Below are positions 1-7,490 of a stretch of DNA of 7,490 nt, piece by piece. The position numbers and the translations under genes are program-made. Source of the stretch: Candidatus Altimarinota bacterium (lineage in GTDB: Bacteria > Patescibacteriota > Gracilibacteria > Absconditabacterales > Absconditicoccaceae); contig JALUXR010000076.1 in NCBI GenBank assembly GCA_027013285.1, forward strand, positions 1 to 7,490, read 5' to 3'. Under the pieces are notes generated by a model. The model saw only the letters and a program-made list of their open reading frames with translations, ran no database searches and was not told where the DNA came from. The stretch's first letter is position 1. Each line of letters opens with the position of its first letter.

Positions 1-1
1 A

Positions 2-193
2 GCCTTACAAAGTATAGGATACAAAGAAATTATATGATATTTAGAATGAAAATACAATTTAGACAAAGCAGAAGAATTATTGAAAAAAAATACTCATCAT
101 TATGCAAAAAGACAAAGAAGTTTTTTCAGAAGATATTTATGAGATATGAAAGCAAATCCAAAAAAAAATGTAGAATATATATTTATAAATTAA
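2..193 (+). CDS. miaA: tRNA dimethylallyltransferase MiaA, C-terminal fragment (gene runs in from the left)
   Basis: MiaA transfers the dimethylallyl group from DMAPP to N6 of A37 in tRNAs that read UNN codons. Only the last 63 residues are visible; the P-loop and catalytic core lie outside the window. The reading frame contains the family's C-terminal signature: QSIGYKEIIGYLEG, followed by a helix and NTHHYAKRQRSFFRRY, which matches the conserved tRNA-binding segment (usually N-T-R-x-Y-A-K-R-Q-x-x-W-F-R). Three in-frame TGA codons, at 35-37, 47-49 and 140-142, must be read as amino acids. The second falls on the glycine of the YLEG motif, so UGA = Gly. The stop is TAA at 191-193. The gene converges on the DUF262/DUF1524 gene, with only 22 bp between the two stop codons and no convincing terminator hairpin in that gap. 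The assignment is secure despite truncation. Confidence 0.93.
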
Positions 194-205
194 GTTTTTG
201 AGAAT

Positions 206-222
206 ACTTACTTACTTACTTA
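206..222. repeat. (ACTT)4 tetranucleotide microsatellite at the end of the DUF262 gene
   Basis: Four perfect tandem ACTT units plus one A, seen directly. On the minus strand this reads (TAAG)n and contains the DUF262 stop codon (TAA, 216-218). The stop comes from the unit nearest the coding sequence, so a gain or loss of units would be expected to leave the protein end nearly unchanged. It occupies most of the short gap between convergent miaA and the DUF262 gene. Confidence 0.8.
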
Positions 223-2255
223 ATATATAAAACTAAATCATCTAAACTAATATTATATTTTTTAAAAATTTCTCTTAAAATATTTACTTTTCACTCAGTT
301 CAATAATTAAGTCTTAAATAAATATTTTCATCTATCTTTTCATAAGAATATCTTTCACTTTTTTCCTTATGAAACTTATAAGACAAACTCTCATCATTAA
401 TAAATGTTTTCATTAAAATTGGATCTTTTTCAAATAACATTTTTATAATATCTTCATAAAAAGTAGTCCAATTATCTATCTTATAATCCTTTCACTCAAA
501 AGAATATTCCAAAATTTCTTCTCAAGTAAAATCTTTTTCATCTGATAAAGTAAATAATTTAGTTTCATCTTTTTTTTCTTTATATTCTGTAGTTGATAAT
601 TCCCAAACTTTTAAAGCTTTATTTTTTAAAATTTCATATCTTTTTAAAATATTTTCTTCATTCCAAGTTTCTACTTCTTTCAAAAAAGAATTTAAATATA
701 AATGACTTTCATTAAATCATTTTTCCATTCCTTTCTTTTCTTTAAAAGACTTATTACTATATTTTGAATTATATCAAGTTAAGGTAATATTTCATAATGT
801 ATGCAAATATCTTTCATGTATTTCTTTTGCATTTTCTCATAACTCATTTTCCCAATCAACTGTTAAAGTTTGTGGCATAATATGCTCAATTGTTAATGTT
901 CAATCTTCAATCAATCTTTCAATATCAGATTCCTTGTTATCAAAATTTTCTAATCTTTCAAGTAAATGTAATTTATTTCTACTTTGAGTATTATAAATAT
1001 CTTTTAATTTTAAATATTCTGAAAATTCATCATTTTTAGGAAATCTTTGACTTCAAGTTTTATTTAATAAAATATATTTAAATACTTCCACAAAATTATC
1101 TTTATAATCAATATAAGATTCTATTTCTTTTCATAACAACATAAAAGTTTTATTCAAAGCATTTGTAGGGACACCACAAATAAATCTTCTAAAAACATAA
1201 GATTCAACTATTAACAAAATCTCTTTTAAATTATTTTTATCAATAATTCAATTTTCTAATTTACCATATAAAAATAAGAAAAAAGGATAAGCTACTATTG
1301 TCTCTAATTTATTAATTCTTTTTAAAATTTTTGAAATTTCTATATCTTCATCATTTGAATTAATAATTTTTTTATAATATTGAGAAAATTGTAATAATTT
1401 TTGTAATAACTCTTCTATATCAAAATTATTCTTTAAAATATAATTTTTAAAAGTTATATAAACTTTATTTTTATTTGGAATTTTTCTTTCAATAAAAGTT
1501 AAGTAATCTCTTAAAAAACTACTAACATCATAATTAGTATTTTTTTCAATTTTATACCAATAATTTTTATATAAATATTCTTGTTTTTCTGAATTTTCTT
1601 TCATTAAAATAAAATTTCTAACTTTATCAGCTTCAGTTAAATCAAGACCTGTAGAATTCAAACTTTCAAAAATTAATTGTGGATCATCTTCTCATTTTTT
1701 AAGCATAATTTCTACAATAATTAATTGCTCAATTGCTTTATAAAAATCTTCAATTTTTATTTCTTGTTCTAAAATTCTGTTATAAAAATAATCAAAATTT
1801 ATAGTTACATTTGAATTTTCTATTTTTTCTCAATTAAATATAGAATTAAATGCCTCTCTGTCATCTTTTACTGGTTTTAATCTAATTTTCTTAGTTTTAT
1901 CTTTTGACCATTTATTTATAAGAAATTCGTCATATATTCTTTCCTTTATAATATCTGATTCTATTTTTCAATCATCTAAAACTTTATATAAAGCTAAAAG
2001 CAATAAAGAAACTGTAGTTAATCTTTGTTGCCCATCAATAATTAAAAGTTCTTTTCAATATCAATCTTCTTGATAAGCAACAACAGCTCACATAAAATGT
2101 GTTCTATAATTTTCTTTAGATATTTGAACTATATCATCAAATAATTGTTTACACTGTTCTTGTTTCCAATCATAATTTCTTTGATAAACCGGAATTACAA
2201 AACTCTTTTCAGAACCTTCTAAAAATTGTAAAAATCTTTTTTCTTCTGCTTTCAT
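216..2255 (-). CDS. DUF262 and DUF1524 domain protein (GmrSD-type, predicted DNA-targeting nuclease)
   Basis: A 679-residue protein, intact only when TGA is read as Gly. The N-terminal DUF262 (GmrS-like, ParB/Srx fold) shows VIPVYQRNYDW at residues 20-30, the nucleotide-binding signature IDGQQRLTT at 73-81, and FESLNSTGLDLTEADKVRNF at about 196-215. The C-terminal DUF1524 (GmrD-like HNH nuclease) shows IEHIMPQ at 456-462, with the catalytic-type His458, and LGNITLTGYNSKYSN from 487. Both glycines of that second motif are TGA codons. About 100 residues follow (roughly 580-679) that I cannot assign. In characterised relatives the DUF262 part uses NTP binding and hydrolysis to control cleavage of modified phage DNA by the HNH part (type IV restriction). 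That role is inferred here. The start is ATG at 2253-2255 with no Shine-Dalgarno. The gene lies 57 bp downstream of aspS on the same strand, so the two may be co-transcribed. No methylase or other defence gene is visible nearby. Confidence 0.9.
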
Positions 2256-2260
2256 ACTAA

Positions 2261-2266
2261 ATTATA
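2261..2266 (-). promoter_or_regulatory. Possible -10 box just upstream of the DUF262 gene
   Basis: On the minus strand a perfect TATAAT lies five bases before the ATG at 2253-2255. No good -35 box is found 16-18 bp upstream. If it is used, transcription would start at or next to the ATG and give a nearly leaderless mRNA. In sequence this AT-rich a hexamer like this can occur by chance, and readthrough from aspS is an equally plausible source of expression. Confidence 0.2.
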
Positions 2267-2312
2267 TTTACAAATAAACAATATTATCTAATTCTAATTT
2301 TAAATTATTTAC

Positions 2313-4142
2313 TTACTCACCTTCTTCCAAATCTAATTCAATATGCAAATCTCCAAGTTGTTCTTCATCTACTTTTGAAGGAGAATTCATCATAAGATCT
2401 TGTCATTTTCAAGTTTTTGGAAAAGCATATACTTCCCTTACATTATCTTCATCTGTAAATACCATCATAATTCTATCCATACCAAGAGCAAAACCACCAT
2501 GTGGAGGAACTCAATATTGAAAAGCTTCATACATTGCTCCAAATTTTTCTTTTACTTCTTGTTCTGTTCTTCATACTTTTTCAAAAGCTTTTACTAATGC
2601 CTTTATATCTGTATTACGAATAGAACCTGATGAAATTTCATAACCATTTAAAACTAAATCATATTGATAAGCTTTTACTTTCAATAGTTCTTCTCATTCT
2701 TTAGTTTTAATAGCTTCAAACCCACCTTGTGGAGCTGAAAATGGATTATGTGAAAAATCTACTTTTTGTGTATTTTCATCTTTTTCAAACATTGGGAAAT
2801 CTGTAATCCATACATAAGCTAATTCATCTTTGTTTGCCAAATTTAATAATTCAGCTAAATGATTTCTAAATTTTCACATATAAGATAAAACTACATCTTT
2901 TTTACCAGCACCAAAGAAAATTACATCTCAAGTTTTTAATTCTGTTCTATCTACTATCTCTTGTAAATCTTCTTCTGTAAAAAATTTATTTAATGGTCAT
3001 TTTAATCCATCTTCCTTCATTTGAAAATATCATAGACCTTGAGCTCAATATTGTTTTACCCATTTTTCAAAGTTTTTCATTTGAGATTTTGAAAATACAT
3101 TATCTCAATTTATAACTTTCAATGCTTTAATTCTATTTTTTTCTTTATCAGAAGCTATTGAAGAAAATATTTCATTTGAACTTCTTTCAAAAATATCTGC
3201 TACATCTACCATTTCCATACCATATCTTAAATCTGGTTTATCAGAACCAAATTTTTCCATAGATTCATCAAATGTTAGATTAAAAAACTTTCCGTTTTCT
3301 CTTAAAGGAATATTTGAATGAACTTTATCTAATATTTTTTTATCTGACATTTTTTCAGATAAATATACCATAAAATCTTCTGCTACATCAAATATATCTT
3401 TTTGTTCAACAAAAGACATTTCACAATCTATTTGATAAAAATCACCAGCATGTCTATCTGCTCTTGGATCTTCATCTCTAAAACATGGAGCTATTTGAAA
3501 ATACTTATCCATACCACCTACCATCAAAAGCTGTTTATATTGTTGCGGAGCTTGTGGTAAAGCATAGAAACAACCAGGATTTAATCTTGAAGGAACCAAA
3601 AAATCTCTTGCTCATTCAGGAGAAGAATTTGCTAAAACAGGAGTTTGAACTTCTATAAAATCTCTTTCATAAAACCAATTTCTTGTAAAATGTAACATTT
3701 TATTTCTAAAAAGCATTTTATCCAATACTGGTTTTCTTCTTAAATCCAAATATCTATGTTTATATCTTATTTCTTCACCAGCATTTATATGAAATTCATC
3801 TACTTCAAAAGGTAACACCTTACTTTCAGCTAAAATTTTTATTTCATCAATAATTACTTCTATTTCTCAAGTTACTAACTTTGGGTTTGCTTGACCTTCT
3901 GGTCTACTCCTTACAGTTCAAACTACTTGCAAAACATATTCATTTCTTACCTTATCAGCTATTTCCCAAACATCTTTATTATGTTCTGGATCAAAAACAA
4001 TTTGAGTAAGTCAATATCTATCAGATAAATCAATAAAGATAATTCAACCATGATCTCTTCTATGTCTTGCCCAACCTGTAAGAGTTACTTTTTCTCATAT
4101 ATTCTTTTTTGTAAGTTGTGCACAATTTTGAGTTCTTAACAT
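2313..4142 (-). CDS. aspS: Aspartyl-tRNA synthetase, bacterial type, probably non-discriminating (Asp/Asn)
   Basis: A class II synthetase of 609 residues, normal for bacterial AspRS (about 580-600). The order is an N-terminal OB-fold anticodon-binding domain (GWARHRRDHGGIIFIDLSDR, 23-42), motif 1 with VQTPVLANSSPEGARDF around 165-181, motif 2 (PCFRDEDPRADRH, 219-231), the bacterial GAD insertion, and motif 3 (GGFALGMDRI, ending near Arg557). Seventeen of 42 glycines are TGA codons, including Gly178 in the invariant PEGARDF. With the standard code the gene would fragment there. His31 and Gly83 sit where discriminating E. coli AspRS has Leu and Lys. Those are the residue types linked to charging both tRNA-Asp and tRNA-Asn, which would need GatCAB amidation. 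The start is ATG at 4140-4142, giving the usual MLRT opening, with no clear Shine-Dalgarno. The DUF262 gene follows 57 bp downstream. Confidence 0.97.
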
Positions 4143-4189
4143 AAATTCTCGAATAAAAAAATAAATTAATGTCTTATTATTAAGGAAAT

Positions 4190-4219
4190 AATATTGTTTT
4201 TCAATATTTAAAAAATATT
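4190..4219. repeat. Three AATATT palindromes forming alternative inverted repeats in the divergent promoter region
   Basis: AATATT occurs at 4190-4195, 4203-4208 and 4214-4219. The first two form a 7-bp inverted repeat (AATATTG / CAATATT, loop TTTTT). The second and third form another (AATATTT / AAATATT, 3-bp gap). The copies are 13 and 11 bp apart, near one helical turn, and they overlap the candidate promoters of both aspS and the VanW-like gene. An operator is possible, but strong AT bias makes chance a serious alternative. Confidence 0.3.
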
Positions 4220-4221
4220 AT
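4194..4221 (+). promoter_or_regulatory. Candidate promoter for the VanW-like gene
   Basis: TTGTTT at 4194-4199 and TATTAT at 4216-4221 are separated by 16 bp, resembling a sigma-70 type -35/-10 pair. The implied transcript start near 4228 leaves a leader of about 27 bases before the ATG at 4255. It was chosen by inspection within a very AT-rich region, so it is only a candidate. Confidence 0.35.
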
Positions 4222-4222
4222 A
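4217..4222 (-). promoter_or_regulatory. Candidate -10 box for aspS, overlapping the divergent promoter
   Basis: The minus strand reads TATAAT here, with TTGAAT 19 bp upstream as a weak -35. Use of this box would give aspS a leader of about 68 bases. It shares bases with the -10 candidate of the VanW-like gene on the other strand, so the two promoters could interfere. This is an inference from base pattern only; I see no T-box or other riboswitch fold in the leader. Confidence 0.3.
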
Positions 4223-4254
4223 CAAAGCATTTACAACTTATATTCAAAACATAA

Positions 4255-5325
4255 ATGAAAAAAATCATACTACTAATTATATTAAGTTTATTTTTCTGAC
4301 AATCTTATTGATTTAATCAAATAAATCTTAAACAATACCAAACTTTAACAAATATTTTATCTTGAAAAAAGCTTAATCAAACAAAATTAAATAAAATATT
4401 ACAAACTCCACTATCAGCTTGTAATCACTGGCTAAATTGAAAATATTATTTTATAAGTCCAAGATGTTTTTTATCTTGAAATAAATTACCAAAAATAGAT
4501 TTTAAAACTACTATAGATGATATACTACCTTTCATTTCAGATTTTAAAAATGTATATAATTTAAATTCTACAGAGTTTTATTATACTACTGCTCAACCAC
4601 AATTTTATATAAATTATAACATTGATAACATAATTAAACAAAATCAAAACAATAAAATAATTTTACATATTTTATGATTATTAAATTATTATATTAAAAT
4701 TCCAAAAATCTATTTTGAATTCAAACAAGCAAAAAAATATTCTTTTTATGTATCTACAAAAGATTTAACATTACGGAACAAATGAAGACTACAAAATTTT
4801 AATATAGCCATGAATCAACTAGATTGATATTTACTAAAATGATGAAAAACTCTTACATTAAATAATTTGATAGCAAATAAACCTTGATATGATACTAATT
4901 GAATAAAAAAATGAAAATATTTATTTTATGGTGGAGTTTGTGGAGTTTCAACTATGCTTTTTAGAAATGCTCTTATAAATCCTTATTTATATGTAGAAAA
5001 AAGATATAATCATGCTCAACGGTATGTTAATTTTTATTCAAAATATATTTATGGAGATGATTCATCTATGTATGAATATCATAAAATTCTTAATATAAAA
5101 AATATTTCAAATTATCCAATATATTTTAAGAAAAAACAAATTTGAGAAAATCTATATTTTATGAGTATTATTCCCAAAAAATCTAATAGTTTTACTTGGA
5201 TAAGTAAAAAACAAATAAAAAAATTAACAGCACAACTTATAAATAAAACAATAAATAATAATTGAAAACTATTATACACGCAATCTTGGATAAGTAATTA
5301 CAAAAGAAAAAATTATGAAAGATAA
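4255..5325 (+). CDS. VanW-like family protein, secreted or envelope-associated
   Basis: A 356-residue protein with an N-terminal hydrophobic signal sequence (Lys2-Lys3, then IILLIILSLFF, likely cleaved near residue 20). The C-terminal half matches the VanW-like family: LQNFNIAMNQLDGYLL, then TLTLNNLI, the core GGVCGVSTMLFRNAL with Cys229, and the VEKRYNHAQ...GDDSSMYEY...IKNISNYPIYF block. Residues about 21-160 are not recognised; they contain Cys56 and Cys71. The molecular function of VanW is unknown. It is named for an accessory gene of vanB-type glycopeptide-resistance clusters, and relatives are often exported and linked to cell-wall domains. Nothing here indicates resistance. Fifteen of 19 glycines are TGA, far more than in aspS (17 of 42), and the window's only two in-frame CGG codons are here (residues 174 and 256). 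The start is ATG at 4255 with no Shine-Dalgarno; the stop is TAA. It is transcribed divergently from aspS and convergently with pnp. Confidence 0.82.
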
Positions 5326-5327
5326 AA

Positions 5328-5353
5328 AAACTAGGTTTATTATTCCCTAGTTT
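5328..5353. terminator. Bidirectional intrinsic terminator between the VanW-like gene and pnp
   Basis: A perfect 8-bp stem, AAACTAGG (5328-5335) with CCTAGTTT (5346-5353), closes a 10-base loop. On the plus strand it is followed by AA and six Ts (5356-5361). On the minus strand the A-run at 5324-5330 supplies a run of Ts. It begins 2 bp after the VanW-like stop and 25 bp beyond the pnp stop, so it can serve both convergent genes. Confidence 0.8.
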
Positions 5354-5378
5354 AATTTTTTAAATTTATAACTCACAA

Positions 5379-7490
5379 TTATTTTTCTACTGCTTTTATC
5401 TGTATTTTACCATCTCTTCAAATTTCTGATATTTCTACTTCTAGATCATCTCCTACTTTAAATTTTTTAGTCAAATCTTCTATAAAATCTTTAAAAGATT
5501 TAACATGACAAAGTCAAGTCTTTCACTTACCTAAATCTACAAATAATCCATAAGACTCTATTCTCGTAATTTTTCATTTAATTTTTTCTCATTTTGTAGG
5601 TTTCCAAACCAAATCTTCTATAAGTTGAATTGCTTTTTCTTTTCATTCAGAATTTTCAGAAGTAATCACAGTTGTTCCATCATCTTCAAAATCTATAGAA
5701 ACTCAAGTTTGGTCAATAATATCTTTGATAGTTTCTCATCATTTTCAAATAATTTTTCTTACATCATCTGGTTGTAGTTTCAACACTGTAATACTTGGAG
5801 CATAAGGTGAAACTTGATCTCTTGGAGCTGATAAAGTTCTTAACATAAAATCAAGTATTTCAGCTCTTGCAATATTTGCTTGCTCAATAGCTTGTTGTAA
5901 TACAAAAGTAGGCAATCATTTAACTTTCATATCCATTTGCAAAGCATTGATACCATCTGTACTTCAAGCAACTTTAAAATCCATATCTCATGTAAAATCT
6001 TCTTGTCCTTGCAAATCAGTTAAAATAATATAACCATATTTTTCACCATCTATTTCAACTATTTTTAAATATTTATTTTCTTTTGTATATTCTTCTACTT
6101 CTTCATCAGTAAGTTTTTCAATAACCAATCACATAGCTATTCAACTAACAGGTTTTTTCAAAGGAACTCATGCATCCATCATAGACAAACATCCTGCACA
6201 TACACTAGCCATAGAAGTAGAACCATTTGAAGATAATGCTTCTGATGCTATTCTGATAGTATAAGGAAAATCTTTTTCTTCTGGTAAAATCGGTTTTAAT
6301 GCTTTTTCAGCTAAAAATCCGTGTCCTATTTCTCTTCTACTTTGTCATCTATACCCTCTTGCTTCATTTGTAGAAAATGGCAACATATAGTAATGATGCA
6401 TAAACCTTTCTTCTTCGTCATTTTTTTCTAAAGTATCTTGCAACAATACTTTCCCAGGTGCTCATAATGTAGTAAAAGACAAAATTTGAGTTTCTCATCT
6501 TTGAAACAATCAAGTTCCATGTGTTCTATTAAAAAGTCCTACTTCTGTATAAAGTGGTCTTACTTGAGATGGATTTCTACCATCTATTCTATTTCAAGTT
6601 CTTAACAAATGTCTTCTCAAAACTTTCTTTACAGCCTTAAAAACAACAGCATTTATTTGTAATCATTCATTTTCAAATTCTTCATTCAACTTATCTTTTA
6701 TTCTATCATAAATTTCTCAAAATTCTTTTTTATTTGTAGGAAAAAATTTATCTTCATATTCATCAGCCAACTGTTGTGCCCTTTCCATAATTTCGTCTTT
6801 AATTTCAGTTTTTGTAGCTTCGATTTTTTCTTTATTAAATTGTTTTATGAATTCTTCTTGCTTTTCACAGATAATTTTTAGTTGTTCCTGTGCAATATCT
6901 ATAGCTTTTATCAAAACATCTGTAGGAATATCTTCACCAGCAGATTCTATCATAGTTACAGTATCTTTTGTTCCAGCTATCACTAAATTCATATTTCATA
7001 TTTCATCCTTTGTAGGATTTATAACATATTTTCAGTCTTTATAACCAATTCTTACTGCTCCTACAGGACCTTCAAAATCTATACCAGCAACCATCATAGC
7101 TAAACTTGCAGAAATAATTGCAGGCACAGCATAAAAGTTTTCTTTGTCTACTTGTAAAGTATTAATTGTCAAAATCACATCATTTACCATACCAGATGGA
7201 AACATAGGTCTTAAACTTCTATCTACAATTCTTGAAATTAAAACTGCATCATCAGAAGGTCTTCATTCCTTTCTTCTGTAAGGTGCTCAACCAATTTTAC
7301 CTGCTGAATAAAACATTTCTCTAAAATCTACCATCATAGGCATAAAATCCCTATTTTTATCAGGATGTTTATTTATAGTAGCAGCTGTTAAAAATTCTAT
7401 TCCATCAAATTTAACTAAAATATTTCATTCAGCTTGTGGGGCTAAAAATCAACTTTGAAATCATATTTTTTTACCTTCCCATTCAAAATT
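5379..7490 (-). CDS. pnp: Polynucleotide phosphorylase (PNPase), lacking only its extreme N-terminus
   Basis: PNPase degrades RNA 3' to 5' by phosphorolysis, releasing NDPs. It works as a trimer, often with degradosome partners. The 703 visible residues cover the first RNase PH-like domain (RRKEGRPSDD... and SRIVDRSLRP), the helical linker (about 180-270), and the second RNase PH domain with FQRGETQILSF, SSNGSTSMASVCAG and GDMDFKVAG. The two catalytic aspartates (E. coli Asp486 and Asp492) are present as visible residues 498 and 504. A KH domain (IIGKGGETIKDI, GKGG at 582-585) and a C-terminal S1 domain (about 634-703) follow. All three KH-loop glycines are TGA codons (5736-5747). Compared with E. 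coli, roughly eight N-terminal residues lie beyond the window. The usual FFRR loop reads YRRK, which keeps the positive charge. The stop is TAA at 5379-5381. Neighbours and promoter upstream are not visible. Confidence 0.97.

Noticed and set aside
194..215. Terminator between miaA and the DUF262 gene
   Set aside because: Only a weak AAGT/ACTT pairing is possible; there is no stable stem with a T-run.
206..222. Phase-variable switch in the ACTT microsatellite
   Set aside because: The stop codon is in the repeat unit nearest the coding region, so unit gain or loss would not change the reading frame of the gene.
2400..2597. Plus-strand open frame of 65 codons
   Set aside because: It lies antisense inside the well-conserved 3' part of aspS; its composition is that of a reverse-frame shadow.
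2313..4142. Apparent pseudogene: AspRS broken into several short open frames by in-frame TGA
   Set aside because: Each break falls on a conserved glycine or a glycine-tolerant position, and the frame never shifts. The other genes show the same pattern, so this is recoding and not decay.
4954..5145. Separate 63-residue gene on the plus strand
   Set aside because: It is an internal piece of the VanW-like gene, bounded by TGA (Gly) codons and in the same frame.
6847..7044. Plus-strand open frame of 65 codons
   Set aside because: It is antisense to conserved pnp sequence and has no recognisable start context or family.
1..7490. Mycoplasma-type code (UGA = Trp)
   Set aside because: TGA sits at conserved Gly positions (GKGG, PEGARDF, LGN), while conserved Trp positions use TGG.
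1..7490. CRISPR array, tRNA, rRNA, insertion sequence or phage genes
   Set aside because: No spaced repeats, cloverleaf signatures, transposase motifs or terminal inverted repeats were seen on either strand.

Overview
The window is an AT-rich stretch from a bacterium that reads UGA as glycine (translation table 25). That points to the CPR/Patescibacteria lineages Absconditabacteria (SR1) or Gracilibacteria (BD1-5). The case for UGA = Gly is direct. In-frame TGA falls on invariant glycines of four independent conserved families: MiaA, AspRS, the DUF1524 nuclease domain and PNPase. All three glycines of the PNPase KH-domain GKGG loop are TGA. Tryptophan is encoded by TGG throughout, so the mycoplasma-type code (UGA = Trp) does not fit. 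All five genes end in TAA. Read with the standard code, every gene here would appear broken into fragments.

Layout, left to right. Positions 2-193 (+) hold the C-terminal end of miaA (tRNA dimethylallyltransferase). It converges on 216-2255 (-), a full-length DUF262/DUF1524 protein of the GmrSD type (predicted DNA-targeting nuclease). Upstream of that on the same strand, 2313-4142 (-) encodes a complete bacterial-type aspartyl-tRNA synthetase. Its anticodon-binding domain carries the residues typical of non-discriminating enzymes. A 112-bp divergent intergenic region with candidate overlapping promoters separates aspS from 4255-5325 (+), a secreted VanW-like protein. That gene converges on pnp (polynucleotide phosphorylase, 5379-7490, -, N-terminus just beyond the window). 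A bidirectional hairpin terminator lies between vanW-like and pnp.

Functionally, most of this is housekeeping translation and RNA metabolism: tRNA A37 modification, Asp(-Asn) charging and RNA decay. Two accessory genes are embedded in it: a possible defence nuclease directly downstream of aspS, and an envelope/secreted VanW-like protein. There is no CRISPR array, tRNA, rRNA, insertion sequence or prophage. The points most worth checking are the UGA recoding, two CGG codons confined to the VanW-like gene (Arg, or possibly Trp in this lineage), and the predicted relaxed tRNA specificity of AspRS.
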